From Legionella brunensis (lineage in GTDB: Bacteria > Pseudomonadota > Gammaproteobacteria > Legionellales > Legionellaceae), in NCBI RefSeq assembly GCF_001467025.1, contig NZ_LNXV01000011.1:149104-213103 (forward strand): DNA of 64,000 nucleotides, written 5' to 3'. A program made the translations under genes and the position numbers. The notes beneath the pieces are model-generated. The model did no database searches. It was not told where the DNA came from and saw nothing but the letters and a program-made list of their open reading frames with translations. Positions 28,009 to 37,395 of this stretch are shown here, in pieces (positions within the stretch are counted from its first letter, which is position 1; every line of letters starts with the position of its first letter).

Positions 28009-28191
28009 GATTCCAGCCCAAATGCAAATTTTCGATGATATAGGAAGAGCACGTAAAATTCTACAATTAGATCAAATTACAAAGCAGAGCCATGATTCTT
28101 TGTTTTAATATACCCACCTTCAAGGACTCATTTGACAATAGAAAATTAATGACCTACTACAATACATACTGACCACAAAAAGCCATCAATC

Positions 28192-29643
28192 ATGCCATTT
28201 GAGCCCAAATTCTTTGTGGAAACACATGAGTTAAAACAAAAAATTAATTTAAAAGAAAAAGTTAAGGCAGTAGATTTCACTATATTATCTTCTTCATTTT
28301 CCTGTAATAGTGAATTAGATTTAGCTATTTTAAAAGAATGCATTGCCGCTTTTCCCAAGGAGTTTGTTAGAAATCTCGTGTGCATCCGTCCAGAAAGGCT
28401 TATTGAACATGAAATCCTTGCCCAATTACAGGCCACTATAAAACTTGATCGCTCCGTTGACGATGAGGCAGACACATTTGGCAGAGCATTTACTTTGGTA
28501 CAAAAAAACCTTAACGATAAGGAAATTCAGCAAAAATGTCTTGAATTATACAAGGTATCTCAAATTGAGATTTCTAATTTTTTTAATGAATTAAGCCAAA
28601 ATAAAGAACCCAAATCTGATTTTTTTACCTCTAAAGATCACGAGATATTAAAATCTTTTTATTCTGATCTTTCGGGCAAGAAACCCTGGTCTAGCGATAC
28701 GGATTTGTTGAAAGCAGTTTGTACGCAAAGTGCCATGGCAATTATTTATACTCGTGAGGCCAGAAAGATAATAGCACCAGAAGTACACGGCGTAATTGAT
28801 AATCTCTGTATTGATCAAACAATGACCCCTCTCGAACCTGTTAAAAAAGATGAAGGAATAGCAATCTTTACCACAGGTGGAGTTGCCTCTGGTAAAGGTA
28901 CCTGTTTAAGAAATATAGAGGATACCTTGAAACAACGTACCCCAAAAGCGATTCAATGGAATGAGCTAATCCATCATAATGCTGACCGATTGAAACCATT
29001 TCTGCAAAATCCAGAACTTGATCCCAAAAAATACTCTCAATATACCTATGAAGAAGCCTTACTAGTCAAAGAAAGAATAATGCAGATACTTGAACAACAA
29101 GGACTTAAACTTGGCGGTTATCCACATTTCCTGCATGATCAAACCAAACTAAAACCAGATGAGCTTAGAGAGGCTGCCAGTCGCTATGGAGAGGTGGTTA
29201 TTACAGCGATCTCAACTGAGGTTTCCTCTTCTATCGAGTGGGCATATGGTCGGGGAGAAAAAACAGGGAGATATGAGCATACAGAGGGTCTTTTAGGTTC
29301 CCATCAAGCTGTGCCTGGAGAATTTATAAAGTCATTAAATCAAGATGAATTAATAAGTAAAGGCAAAATTAGTGTGGCTATGTATGACAATAATAGCCCA
29401 ACCAGAGAACTAACTATGTTTGCTTCAATTGATATGCAGAGCAAAACGATCACTATTTATAATGATGAGATGATGCAAAAATGGATTAAAAAAGAGAACA
29501 TTAATACTAAAGCAGATCCTAATGGCGAGCTATATTTTGATAAACCTACCCGCTCTACTGACGAATATTTTGGACCATTAACTCAAAAAGGTTTTGCGAT
29601 TAGTTATGAGAATTTAGATCTTAAAATAGAGAAGACATACTAG
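28192..29643 (+). CDS. zeta-toxin-like P-loop kinase, possible effector
   Basis: A 483-residue protein. Residues 1-215 are helical with no recognised domain. From 221 it resembles zeta toxins: Walker A GGVASGKGT (229-237), HHNADRLKPF where zeta proteins have the DxDxxR-type substrate loop, LHDQTKL (315-321) like the DxT strand, and RGEKTGRYEHTEGLLGSHQ (354-372), close to the Arg-rich lid and following segment. Zeta kinases phosphorylate UDP-GlcNAc-type substrates. There is no epsilon-type antitoxin gene in front, so I favour an eukaryote-directed or secreted kinase over a toxin-antitoxin pair. SD in front of the ATG is poor. Divergent from the ArnT-like operon. Confidence 0.75.
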   Translation: MPFEPKFFVETHELKQKINLKEKVKAVDFTILSSSFSCNSELDLAILKECIAAFPKEFVRNLVCIRPERLIEHEILAQLQATIKLDRSVDDEADTFGRAFTLVQKNLNDKEIQQKCLELYKVSQIEISNFFNELSQNKEPKSDFFTSKDHEILKSFYSDLSGKKPWSSDTDLLKAVCTQSAMAIIYTREARKIIAPEVHGVIDNLCIDQTMTPLEPVKKDEGIAIFTTGGVASGKGTCLRNIEDTLKQRTPKAIQWNELIHHNADRLKPFLQNPELDPKKYSQYTYEEALLVKERIMQILEQQGLKLGGYPHFLHDQTKLKPDELREAASRYGEVVITAISTEVSSSIEWAYGRGEKTGRYEHTEGLLGSHQAVPGEFIKSLNQDELISKGKISVAMYDNNSPTRELTMFASIDMQSKTITIYNDEMMQKWIKKENINTKADPNGELYFDKPTRSTDEYFGPLTQKGFAISYENLDLKIEKTY

Positions 29644-29753
29644 GCAATGATCTAATTCGCTAAATATACTAAGAAAAATTTTAATAGATGCATCGGTTAT
29701 TAACTTTATCCACTGTGTGATAAAATTAACCGATTAAAGTAAAGGGGTATAAT

Positions 29754-29963
29754 ATGAAAGAAATACCTAAAGATAAACCAGCTAAATGGTCTTTTATAGA
29801 AACTTCTCGTTCTGTATTAGAGAAGCAAAAGCTTACGAATTCTTCTGAATCCGTAGAGTCATCCGATAAAACGAAAATCCCGCTTACGCCAGATAATATC
29901 TCAGAGGCTGATCCGGAAGTAAAAGAATTTTTATCAGATTTATCGAAATCTTCTCTCAGGTAA
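29754..29963 (+). CDS. small hydrophilic protein, unknown
   Basis: A 69-residue ORF with a fair SD (AAAGGGG) and an ATG seven bases later. The product is charged and probably disordered (MKEIPKDKPAKWSFIETSR, then Ser/Glu/Lys-rich, ending DLSKSSLR), with no Cys and no hydrophobic segment. It follows the zeta-like kinase gene after 110 bases. It might be a partner or a small secreted protein; coding status rests on the SD and amino-acid composition only. Confidence 0.5.
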   Translation: MKEIPKDKPAKWSFIETSRSVLEKQKLTNSSESVESSDKTKIPLTPDNISEADPEVKEFLSDLSKSSLR

Positions 29964-30101
29964 TCAGGTAATGCTCAGGATTTTCTGTTTTAAGCTTTAC
30001 CAAGTAATTTGGCTATCGGACATAACATTTTGCCCATCTACCCTTGAGTAGAAACCTTACTATCCGCTAGAATGGCTAATTTTATTATTTAGTGAATCGG
30101 C

Positions 30102-30761
30102 ATGCTCGAACTAACCACAGCCCAACAAATTGCTATCTGGTTACTTCCTGTCCTATTTGCCATAACCTTTCATGAAGCAGCCCACGCTTGGGTTGCTTAT
30201 CGTCTCGGTGATACCACAGCAAAAATGTTGGGACGTTTAAGCTTTAATCCTATTCGTCACATCGATCTTGTGGGTACTATAATTGTGCCTATTGCTGTTT
30301 TGGTCTTAACTCAATTTAACTTTGTATTTGGCTGGGCAAAACCCGTCCCTATTAACGCATCGCAACTTCGTAACCCACGGCGAGACATGGCTTTGGCCAC
30401 CGCTGCAGGCCCTTTGTCAAATCTAGTAATGGCCTTATTATGGGCAGGCTTACTTAAACTGGGAGCCAGTTTAAATTTTCAATCATCCAATATTGCCTTG
30501 TTTTTAGTACTTGCTGCCAGGGCAGGAATAATTATTAACTTACTACTAGCCTACCTTAATCTAATTCCTATTCCTCCCTTGGATGGTAGTCGTATTGTGG
30601 CAAGCCTCTTACCCCGAAAACAGGCGTATCAATATCAGAAAATGGAACCATTAGGATTTATTATTCTACTGATCCTGATGCTTACAGGCGTTTTGGCCTG
30701 GCTTATTAATCCCCCTATTCAATGGTCTCTTGCAGCCATACGTGCTTTGTTTAATTTATGA
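30102..30761 (+). CDS. site-2 protease family (M50) membrane metalloprotease
   Basis: A 219-residue polytopic protein with five to six hydrophobic segments. Zinc ligands are visible in FHEAAHAWVAYRLGD (HExxH near residue 23) and in NLIPIPPLDGSRI (NxxPxPxLDG near 147). It belongs to the compact, PDZ-less group (YwhC/Rv-type) rather than RseP. Substrate unknown. It overlaps pdxB by four bases (ATGA), giving a two-gene operon without obvious functional logic. Confidence 0.92.
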   Translation: MLELTTAQQIAIWLLPVLFAITFHEAAHAWVAYRLGDTTAKMLGRLSFNPIRHIDLVGTIIVPIAVLVLTQFNFVFGWAKPVPINASQLRNPRRDMALATAAGPLSNLVMALLWAGLLKLGASLNFQSSNIALFLVLAARAGIIINLLLAYLNLIPIPPLDGSRIVASLLPRKQAYQYQKMEPLGFIILLILMLTGVLAWLINPPIQWSLAAIRALFNL

Positions 30762-31825
30762 AAATACTTGCTGACGCTACATTACCTGGATTACTTACCG
30801 CTTTCCCAAATCCATTTGAATTAACCTTATACCACAATGTTAAAGAGCTCCCTGCTCTACTAAAAGATCAACAGATTTTGCTTTGTCGATCTACCCTGAG
30901 AGTTACTGAAACCCTATTAAAAAATTCTTCGTTAATCTATGTTGCTACAGCCAGTAGTGGGACTGATCATATTGATGAGCATTATCTTGAAACTCGTGGT
31001 ATTAAACTGATTGATGCGAAAGGTAGCAATGCAACTGCAGTGGCCGACTATGTAATTGCAAGCCTTGCCTTTTTAAAGCGGCATAAAGGGTTTCAAGGCA
31101 CTAAAGCTGCAGTCATTGGTATTGGCGAAGTAGGTGAAAAAGTTGTCAAACGACTTAAAGCAGTTGGCATGCAAGTACTATGCTATGATCCTCCTAAAGC
31201 CGAACGAGATAGCCGCTTTATCAGTTGTCCGATAGAGGCTGTTATGACATGTGATCTAATCTCTATACATGCCAATTTGCATACAATTCCCCCATACCCT
31301 AGTCTCAATTTAATGAATAACAAGGTACTAAAGCAGTTAAAACCTTATTGCGCTATTATTAATGCCTCTCGAGGTGGAATTGTTAATGAAAGCGACTTAT
31401 TCCGCTTAAATCTGCCTCTCCTCTATTGTACAGACGTCTTTAGTAGTGAACCATCGGTGAGTCGAGAAACTGTTAGTTATGCCAGTCTATGCACGCCTCA
31501 CATTGCCGGCCATAGCATCGAAGCTAAATATGAGGCCGTGAGGATGATAAGTCGAAAGCTGCATTCAGCCTACAAACTACCCCATGCAGAAACAATTTTA
31601 CCAATGGCTAATAACGCTCCCCTCTTCAACTGTGAACAAACCTGGGAAGAATATGTATTGTCACTTTATAACCCTGCCCATGAAACCATCCTTTTAAAGA
31701 GTGCAACTAATCTTGAAATAGCTTTCTTAAATTTGCGGAAAGCCCATCAAAACCGTCATGATTTTAATTTTTATGCAAAAACATTAAATGTCGATAACAA
31801 TTTATTACACATACTTGGCCTCTAG
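30758..31825 (+). CDS. pdxB: erythronate-4-phosphate dehydrogenase
   Basis: A 355-residue NAD-dependent 2-hydroxyacid dehydrogenase for the second step of DXP-dependent pyridoxal phosphate synthesis. It shows ATASSGTDHID (near 67), the Rossmann segment AAVIGIGEVGEKVVKRL (near 117), NASRGGIVNE (near 205) and the catalytic His in CTPHIAGHSIEAKYEA (near 245). The 70-residue C-terminal dimerisation domain typical of PdxB is present (residues ~285-355), which separates it from other family members. SD for its ATG lies inside the M50 gene. Confidence 0.93.
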   Translation: MKILADATLPGLLTAFPNPFELTLYHNVKELPALLKDQQILLCRSTLRVTETLLKNSSLIYVATASSGTDHIDEHYLETRGIKLIDAKGSNATAVADYVIASLAFLKRHKGFQGTKAAVIGIGEVGEKVVKRLKAVGMQVLCYDPPKAERDSRFISCPIEAVMTCDLISIHANLHTIPPYPSLNLMNNKVLKQLKPYCAIINASRGGIVNESDLFRLNLPLLYCTDVFSSEPSVSRETVSYASLCTPHIAGHSIEAKYEAVRMISRKLHSAYKLPHAETILPMANNAPLFNCEQTWEEYVLSLYNPAHETILLKSATNLEIAFLNLRKAHQNRHDFNFYAKTLNVDNNLLHILGL

Positions 31826-31881
31826 AATAAACAATTTATAAAAAAATCATTGACCCCCAAAAAATGATCTATATTTAAACA

Positions 31882-33822
31882 ATGCGTTCGTTTTTTGATG
31901 ACAATATGCCTAGTAACTGCACGATCGAGCTTCTCCTCAACGTATGCGAGTATGTCTATGCTGATTATGCGGAACTTAGTCCCGCTAAGAAGATTACTGA
32001 TCAGAAAAACCAATCTAACAATCCTCATCCTCAGGAAAAAGAACTTGAGAAAAGCATCTTGAATAGTCAATACAGAGTATACGCTGCCAAAAGTTTTAAA
32101 GGGATTGGAACAATACATGACACCGGATTAAATGAATATCCTGGTTTAGGGTACGGTGTTTTTGTACCACTAGAGCCAGAAAATAATAATGAGCCCATTA
32201 TAATTGCCTATAGAGGTTCCTACGTTTATCAAGATGTTTTAGAGGATGTGAAAATTGGTTTAACAGGAGCTACAGGAAAACAATATCAAGAAGAAGCCTA
32301 TAACGTCTATCTCGCTGTCAGAAAACAGTGGCCAAATCGTAATATTGTCTTAACTGGACATTCATTGGGCGGCTATATGGCAAATTATATTGGGCAAAGA
32401 GCCAGTGCTGAAAAAGATGACGAACAATTAATTCATGTAAGAACTTTTAATAGTCCAGGACTTCACTCAAATCACGAAAATAACATGGTAAGTCATAATA
32501 AAAAGTTGAAGCAACCTAATGTATTTCATTATTCATTATGGGCGGATCCCCTACGATTAACGTCTCGAACTGGACAACACATAATATGCTTTAAGGAATC
32601 AAGAATACCAACTATCGCCCATTCACTTAATAGTTTAATGGCCGATATTCCTGATGAAATTAAAGCCATTACTGTGGGACTCTCTAGTATTGAAGCAATG
32701 AAAGAAGCTATCATTGGTTTTACAACAACTTATGACTCAACACGCACCACAGAAACAGTCCCCCCAAAAAACTATACCCAGTATGCAAAGTCCTTCTTTT
32801 TCAACTTCCTATATGAAGATTTCTTGCTTCAAGAACCCTTCTTTTCACTAGAGACATTAAAGTCTGATCTTTTGCTCATTTTAGGTGATGAAACACTTGA
32901 TCAAAAAAGCAGATTACAAAAAGTTGAACAATATTTATCTATTTACAAGGCTAACATTGATAAATTTAAAAGCATATTTAATAACTTATCTGACCGACTT
33001 GGACCTCTAATTGATCGCTGCAAACAATACCAAGCACCTTCTTTAATGCGAGAAGTTAATATTCTTAAAGAAGAAAATCTACTATGTGATTCTCTGCAGA
33101 GATTAATTATAAATGCCATAGAAAGCTCTGCTCCAGGGATTGACCCCAGAGAAGTTATCAACAAATTTGATAAGGTACAGCTGAATTTATTAAAAAAGTT
33201 GCATCAATTGATTGATCAAACGAAAAATTTCTCAACAAAAGATATAGAGGGTTTGAAAGATTATTTTATTGAGGCAAACCTTATCATGTTAAAGCTTCTT
33301 GATCCAACTCAAGTACATCCAAGCCAAAAAGCAGATCTGCATGCAATAAATAATAAACTGCAAGAGTATTTTAAAATATTCTATAACACCAGCGAAGTCA
33401 GTAAAATATTGAATAGCAAGAAAAACGAGTCTGCAAAGCTTCAGTCAAATTTAAATGAGAAAAAGCTATTTTTCGAGAGTCTTAAAGGAAAAAATGGGAA
33501 ACTATTTGAAAAAATTTCAAACTATATCCCAGGAGTAATTAACAACAATGCAAGCTATCATACTATCAAAACAAATTCAGAAAACATTATTTATGAGCTA
33601 AAAATTAATCCTCAACTTCATAAAGAATTCCCCAAATTGCTTGACGGAATGGAGGAAATTGTTAAATCCATACAAAGAATAGAACATCTTCAAAATACGC
33701 TCGATAAAATAAATAAGAATTCAGCCACTTCATCTTTAGGTAAACTAACGCTACACTCACCGAGTGTATCAAACAAACCCGATGACGACTCTGAATTATT
33801 GACGATTTCTTTAGATCCCTAG
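31882..33822 (+). CDS. class 3 lipase domain protein with coiled-coil tail, possible effector
   Basis: A 646-residue protein with no signal peptide. The N-terminal half is a class 3 (Mbeg1/fungal-lipase-like) alpha/beta hydrolase: IIIAYRGSYVYQDVLEDV (oxyanion side, near 107), then LTGHSLGGYMANYI (157-170) with Ser161 as nucleophile, and TFNSPGL after it; an Asp in WADPL near 220 and a downstream His could complete the triad. From about 300 to 620 the protein is helical with coiled-coil stretches. The C-terminus is Asp/Glu-Leu rich (DDDSELLTISLDP). Intracellular bacterial effectors of this plan act on host lipids; this is inference. RBS is weak, so a start at residue 9 is also possible. Confidence 0.8.
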   Translation: MRSFFDDNMPSNCTIELLLNVCEYVYADYAELSPAKKITDQKNQSNNPHPQEKELEKSILNSQYRVYAAKSFKGIGTIHDTGLNEYPGLGYGVFVPLEPENNNEPIIIAYRGSYVYQDVLEDVKIGLTGATGKQYQEEAYNVYLAVRKQWPNRNIVLTGHSLGGYMANYIGQRASAEKDDEQLIHVRTFNSPGLHSNHENNMVSHNKKLKQPNVFHYSLWADPLRLTSRTGQHIICFKESRIPTIAHSLNSLMADIPDEIKAITVGLSSIEAMKEAIIGFTTTYDSTRTTETVPPKNYTQYAKSFFFNFLYEDFLLQEPFFSLETLKSDLLLILGDETLDQKSRLQKVEQYLSIYKANIDKFKSIFNNLSDRLGPLIDRCKQYQAPSLMREVNILKEENLLCDSLQRLIINAIESSAPGIDPREVINKFDKVQLNLLKKLHQLIDQTKNFSTKDIEGLKDYFIEANLIMLKLLDPTQVHPSQKADLHAINNKLQEYFKIFYNTSEVSKILNSKKNESAKLQSNLNEKKLFFESLKGKNGKLFEKISNYIPGVINNNASYHTIKTNSENIIYELKINPQLHKEFPKLLDGMEEIVKSIQRIEHLQNTLDKINKNSATSSLGKLTLHSPSVSNKPDDDSELLTISLDP

Positions 33823-33923
33823 TGTTCAAAAATACATCGTGTCGCTACATTGCCATGAAGTGCCTATTCTAAATAGATTTAAGAAGGTGAGAGTCCTGCG
33901 AAATCCAGACTTTAGTTAGAGGC

Positions 33924-35387
33924 TCAGACAGGTAGTTTACTCGTTAATCGTTTTATAACCGCCTGATCAGAAAAAGGATGCCGAACATTTCCAATTTGTT
34001 GATAGTCCTCATGACCTTTGCCAGCAACCAAAATAATGTCATCTTTAGTAGCTAAACTGAGTGCTTTTGCAATGGCCTGCTCTCTGTCAGCAATTTTAAG
34101 AACATTTGCTGAGGTTGTTATCCCTGCCTCCACTTCTTCGATGATAGTCATGGGATCTTCATTACGTGGATTATCACTGGTAATGATCGCGATATCTCCA
34201 TATTGACTGGCAATTTTTCCCATCAATGGCCGTTTAGTTTTATCTCTATCGCCTCCACAGCCAAAGACAACTAAAATACGACCCTTTTTTACCTTGCTTA
34301 AAGTAGCTAGCACATTCTCTAAAGCATCGGGAGTATGGGCATAATCAACAATCATATAAGGCTCATGGGCAACCACCTCCATACGTCCAGGGGCTGCTTG
34401 TAATTTAGCCATTACTGAAACAACTTTAGCAATAGGGTAGCCACTAACTAAAAGACTCGAGAATACTGCCAAAGCATTATAAATATTGAAAAATCCTAAG
34501 GCATTTATTTTTAATTGTTCTTCTCCCCATGGAGAAGTCACGGCAAAACTTGTCCCCGTTAAACCTACACTCCAATCAAAAGCTCTTACATCAGCACCTT
34601 CTTTAATACCATAACTAAGAGTTTGGCAAGATGCTTCTGTAATTGCAGCTTTCATTAATTGGTGGTATTTATCATCTTGATTAATAATAGCCCACTTTAA
34701 AGTTGGCCTCGCAAACAATAAAGTTTTAGCCTTTGCATAGGCCTCCATAGTAAGATGGTAATCCAAATGCTCATGACTCAAATTAGTGAAAATTGCTTGT
34801 TGGAAATCAATACCATCCACTCGTTGTTGACAAAGAGCGTGAGAAGATACCTCCATACAAAGCTGTTTGACTGAACTTTGTTGGTATTCTGCTAGCAAAT
34901 GTTGCAAGCAAAGTGCATCTGGTGTTGTGTTTCCTAGAAGTTCTAATTCAGGTACTCTACCTTGCCCTAGCGTACCAATATAGGCCGATTCCACTCCCAT
35001 TAAACTATGGGCTTGCGCCAATTGATAAGCAATTGTTGTTTTTCCATTGGTACCTGTAACGCCAGTTACAGCCAATTTTTTGGTTGGGTATCTATAAAAG
35101 CGATTGGCGATTTCTCCCAACTTTTTTGCAACCCCAGGAAAAGGAACACAAATTATGTTCTGTGGTAGCTGGCAATTATTTGGCCAATTAGTTGGTTCAT
35201 AAATAATAACTGAAGCACCCGCTGTTACCGCTTGGGGAATAAACAGACGACCATCAGTTTGAGCACCAGGATAAGCAAAAAAAATGAAGTTGTGCTTTAT
35301 TTGTCGACTATCGTTATGCAACCCCAAGATTTCACAATCGGGTAGAACCACATCAATCCAGGGGCGCATTAATTCAGCTAGCTTCAT
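33924..35387 (-). CDS. murE: UDP-MurNAc-tripeptide (meso-DAP) ligase
   Basis: A 487-residue cytosolic Mur ligase adding meso-diaminopimelate to UDP-MurNAc-L-Ala-D-Glu. The ATP loop GVTGTNGKTTIAYQ is near residue 110 and DNPRNEDP near 405 is the DAP-recognition motif, so the peptidoglycan is of the DAP type. The ATG at 35387 has GAGG in front and is preferred over an in-frame GTG that overlaps the ftsI stop. This is the last gene of the local dcw cluster: murF and mraY do not follow; a convergent lipase gene does. Confidence 0.97.
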   Translation of the reverse strand: MKLAELMRPWIDVVLPDCEILGLHNDSRQIKHNFIFFAYPGAQTDGRLFIPQAVTAGASVIIYEPTNWPNNCQLPQNIICVPFPGVAKKLGEIANRFYRYPTKKLAVTGVTGTNGKTTIAYQLAQAHSLMGVESAYIGTLGQGRVPELELLGNTTPDALCLQHLLAEYQQSSVKQLCMEVSSHALCQQRVDGIDFQQAIFTNLSHEHLDYHLTMEAYAKAKTLLFARPTLKWAIINQDDKYHQLMKAAITEASCQTLSYGIKEGADVRAFDWSVGLTGTSFAVTSPWGEEQLKINALGFFNIYNALAVFSSLLVSGYPIAKVVSVMAKLQAAPGRMEVVAHEPYMIVDYAHTPDALENVLATLSKVKKGRILVVFGCGGDRDKTKRPLMGKIASQYGDIAIITSDNPRNEDPMTIIEEVEAGITTSANVLKIADREQAIAKALSLATKDDIILVAGKGHEDYQQIGNVRHPFSDQAVIKRLTSKLPV

Positions 35388-35395
35388 TGATAACC

Positions 35396-37060
35396 TCACA
35401 TCGTCGTTTTATCAGGAGGAACCTCTAAGATTCGTAACGCTCCAGACATAACCTGTGCAAAAAGAGGAGCCGCTACCGCTGCCCCATAATAACTGTTTTT
35501 CGTTGGTTCATGAATAACTACAACCACAACCAATCGTGGATTTGATACAGGGGCTATACCCACAAAATTTGCGATATGGCGATTTGCTTCATAGCCATTT
35601 TTTCCAGCAATACGCGCCGTACCTGTTTTGCCGGCAACTCGATATCCCGGCACTCGTGCCAATTTTCCTGTACCTTCATTTCCAAGCACAGCCTCCATCA
35701 TTGCCAAAACTTCACCAGCTGTTTTTTCATCCAATACTTGCTCACCTAAAGTCGTTGCCTGATTATGCAATAAAGTGACCGGTAAGGCTCGACCTTTATT
35801 AGCAAAAATAAGATAAGCTTTAGCTAACTGCAAAGCTGTCACTGATAGACCATAGCCAAAGCTCAAAGTGGCTAATACGAAAGGGTTGGCATCTTTGACA
35901 TCAACAATATTACCCTCACTTTCGCCAGGATAACCACTTTCTGTTCGCTGACCAAATCCGCTTCGACGAAACAAGCCAATTAATTGCTCAGGAGGACTTT
36001 GCAAAATCATTTTAGTCACACCCACATTGCTTGAGTGCTGCAGAACTCCCGTAACATCCAAGACGCCATAATTACGCACGTCACGAATAGTATGACCATG
36101 CACTATCATCCAGCTAGGTCTTGTATCAATAATGGTATCTGGTTTAAAAAGGCCACTGCCAAGCGCGCTGGCAATACTAAAAGGCTTAATTACCGAGCCA
36201 GGTTCAAAAGTATCTGTAATCGCTTTATTGCGATAGCTATCGCGAGTATAATGTGCACGAGCATTTGGATTAAATGATGGTGCATTTGCTGCAGCGAGGA
36301 TCTCACCGTTTGTCGTGTCAATTACTACAACCGAACCTGATTTAGCAGCAAATTTTTGCAATGTGTTTTGTAATTCATGATAGGCAAGATATTGTATGCG
36401 GCTATCAATACTTAAAACAAGTTCATGTCCTGGACGTGGTTCTTTTAGCACTCCAAGCTCTTCAATGATTTGCCCCATGCGATCTTTTAATACACGTTTT
36501 TTGCCATTTACTCCCATCAACCAATCTTGATAAGCAAGCTCCAAACCCTCAATACCAATATCATCTATATTAGTAAAACCTATAAGCTGAGCAGCATTGT
36601 CTCCTGCGGGATAATAACGTTTAAACTCTTGTTGGAAATTAACACCTGGAATCTTAAGCTGCTCAATCTTTTTAGCTAACATAGGAGGTAATTGACGACT
36701 TAAATAGAGAAACTCTCGACCCCTTGCCCGCTTAACTCGAGCCAGCAAAGTTTTAGCAGGAATTCCCACTAACTTTGATAATTCCGCTAGTTGCTTAGCA
36801 TCAGGAGAAAAAACTTGAGGATTTAACCAAACTGACTGTACTGGTGTACTGACAGCAAGCGGGGTTCCCTGCCTATCTATTATCATTCCTCGATGGGCAG
36901 GAATATCAACAGTCCGAATACTGCGGGCATCACCCTGGCCTTGCAAGAATTGACGATGTAAAACTGTCAACTCAAGCATTCGCCACAAAAGAGCTCCTAG
37001 CAAGATGACAAAAAAACAGGACACAACGATTAATCGTGCCTTATCTCCTCGAGCACTCAT
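35396..37060 (-). CDS. ftsI: septal penicillin-binding protein 3
   Basis: A 554-residue class B PBP, the septal transpeptidase. One transmembrane helix at about residues 8-27, the PBP dimer domain, then SxxK in FEPGSVIKPF (near 287), SSN in QHSSNVG (near 340) and KTG in VAGKTGTAR (near 476). It acts with FtsW at the divisome. Starts by ATGA overlap with ftsL. Followed eight bases later by murE. Confidence 0.97.
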   Translation of the reverse strand: MSARGDKARLIVVSCFFVILLGALLWRMLELTVLHRQFLQGQGDARSIRTVDIPAHRGMIIDRQGTPLAVSTPVQSVWLNPQVFSPDAKQLAELSKLVGIPAKTLLARVKRARGREFLYLSRQLPPMLAKKIEQLKIPGVNFQQEFKRYYPAGDNAAQLIGFTNIDDIGIEGLELAYQDWLMGVNGKKRVLKDRMGQIIEELGVLKEPRPGHELVLSIDSRIQYLAYHELQNTLQKFAAKSGSVVVIDTTNGEILAAANAPSFNPNARAHYTRDSYRNKAITDTFEPGSVIKPFSIASALGSGLFKPDTIIDTRPSWMIVHGHTIRDVRNYGVLDVTGVLQHSSNVGVTKMILQSPPEQLIGLFRRSGFGQRTESGYPGESEGNIVDVKDANPFVLATLSFGYGLSVTALQLAKAYLIFANKGRALPVTLLHNQATTLGEQVLDEKTAGEVLAMMEAVLGNEGTGKLARVPGYRVAGKTGTARIAGKNGYEANRHIANFVGIAPVSNPRLVVVVVIHEPTKNSYYGAAVAAPLFAQVMSGALRILEVPPDKTTM

Positions 37061-37395
37061 CGTGTTTGCAACACAAAAGTATCTTTATCGGCAGGCAATT
37101 TCATTTGCAGTTTTTCGACTGCAAGTTCCTCTACCCTACCTGGTGTTGCCAAACTGGCTTGCTCCAATAACAATTGCCCCCATTGTAACTGCAATTGCTG
37201 AGATTGCTGTTCCAGGCGTTGCAACTCACTAAAGCTAATGCGATGTTCATTAGTGACGTACACAACAGCCAATGCACTAACTAAAACAGCAAGTAATAGC
37301 GATAAGATGAAACAAAGATGCTTTGAGAGACGCATATCTGATAAATGTCCACTAAAAAGATTGCTTTGATGAATCGCTCTGGCTGCTGCGTTCAT
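37057..37395 (-). CDS. ftsL: cell division protein FtsL
   Basis: A 112-residue bitopic protein: about 27 basic cytoplasmic residues, one transmembrane segment ([21 protein letters not shown], 21 residues at about 27-47) and a periplasmic leucine-zipper-like coiled coil ([23 protein letters not shown]). It bridges FtsB/FtsQ to FtsW/FtsI. Identification rests on topology, length and position between rsmH and ftsI; sequence itself is poorly conserved in the family. It overlaps both neighbours by ATGA-type junctions. Confidence 0.93.
   Translation of the reverse strand: MNAAARAIHQSNLFSGHLSDMRLSKHLCFILSLLLAVLVSALAVVYVTNEHRISFSELQRLEQQSQQLQLQWGQLLLEQASLATPGRVEELAVEKLQMKLPADKDTFVLQTR

Noticed and set aside
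29643-29754. Toxin-antitoxin pair formed by the zeta-like kinase and the small ORF
   Set aside because: In epsilon-zeta systems the antitoxin gene comes first and overlaps; here the small ORF follows after 110 bases and has no epsilon-like helices. Kept only as a low-interest possibility.
31850-31875. Promoter TTGACC/TATATT upstream of the lipase gene
   Set aside because: The spacer is only 14 bases, too short for a normal sigma-70 promoter.
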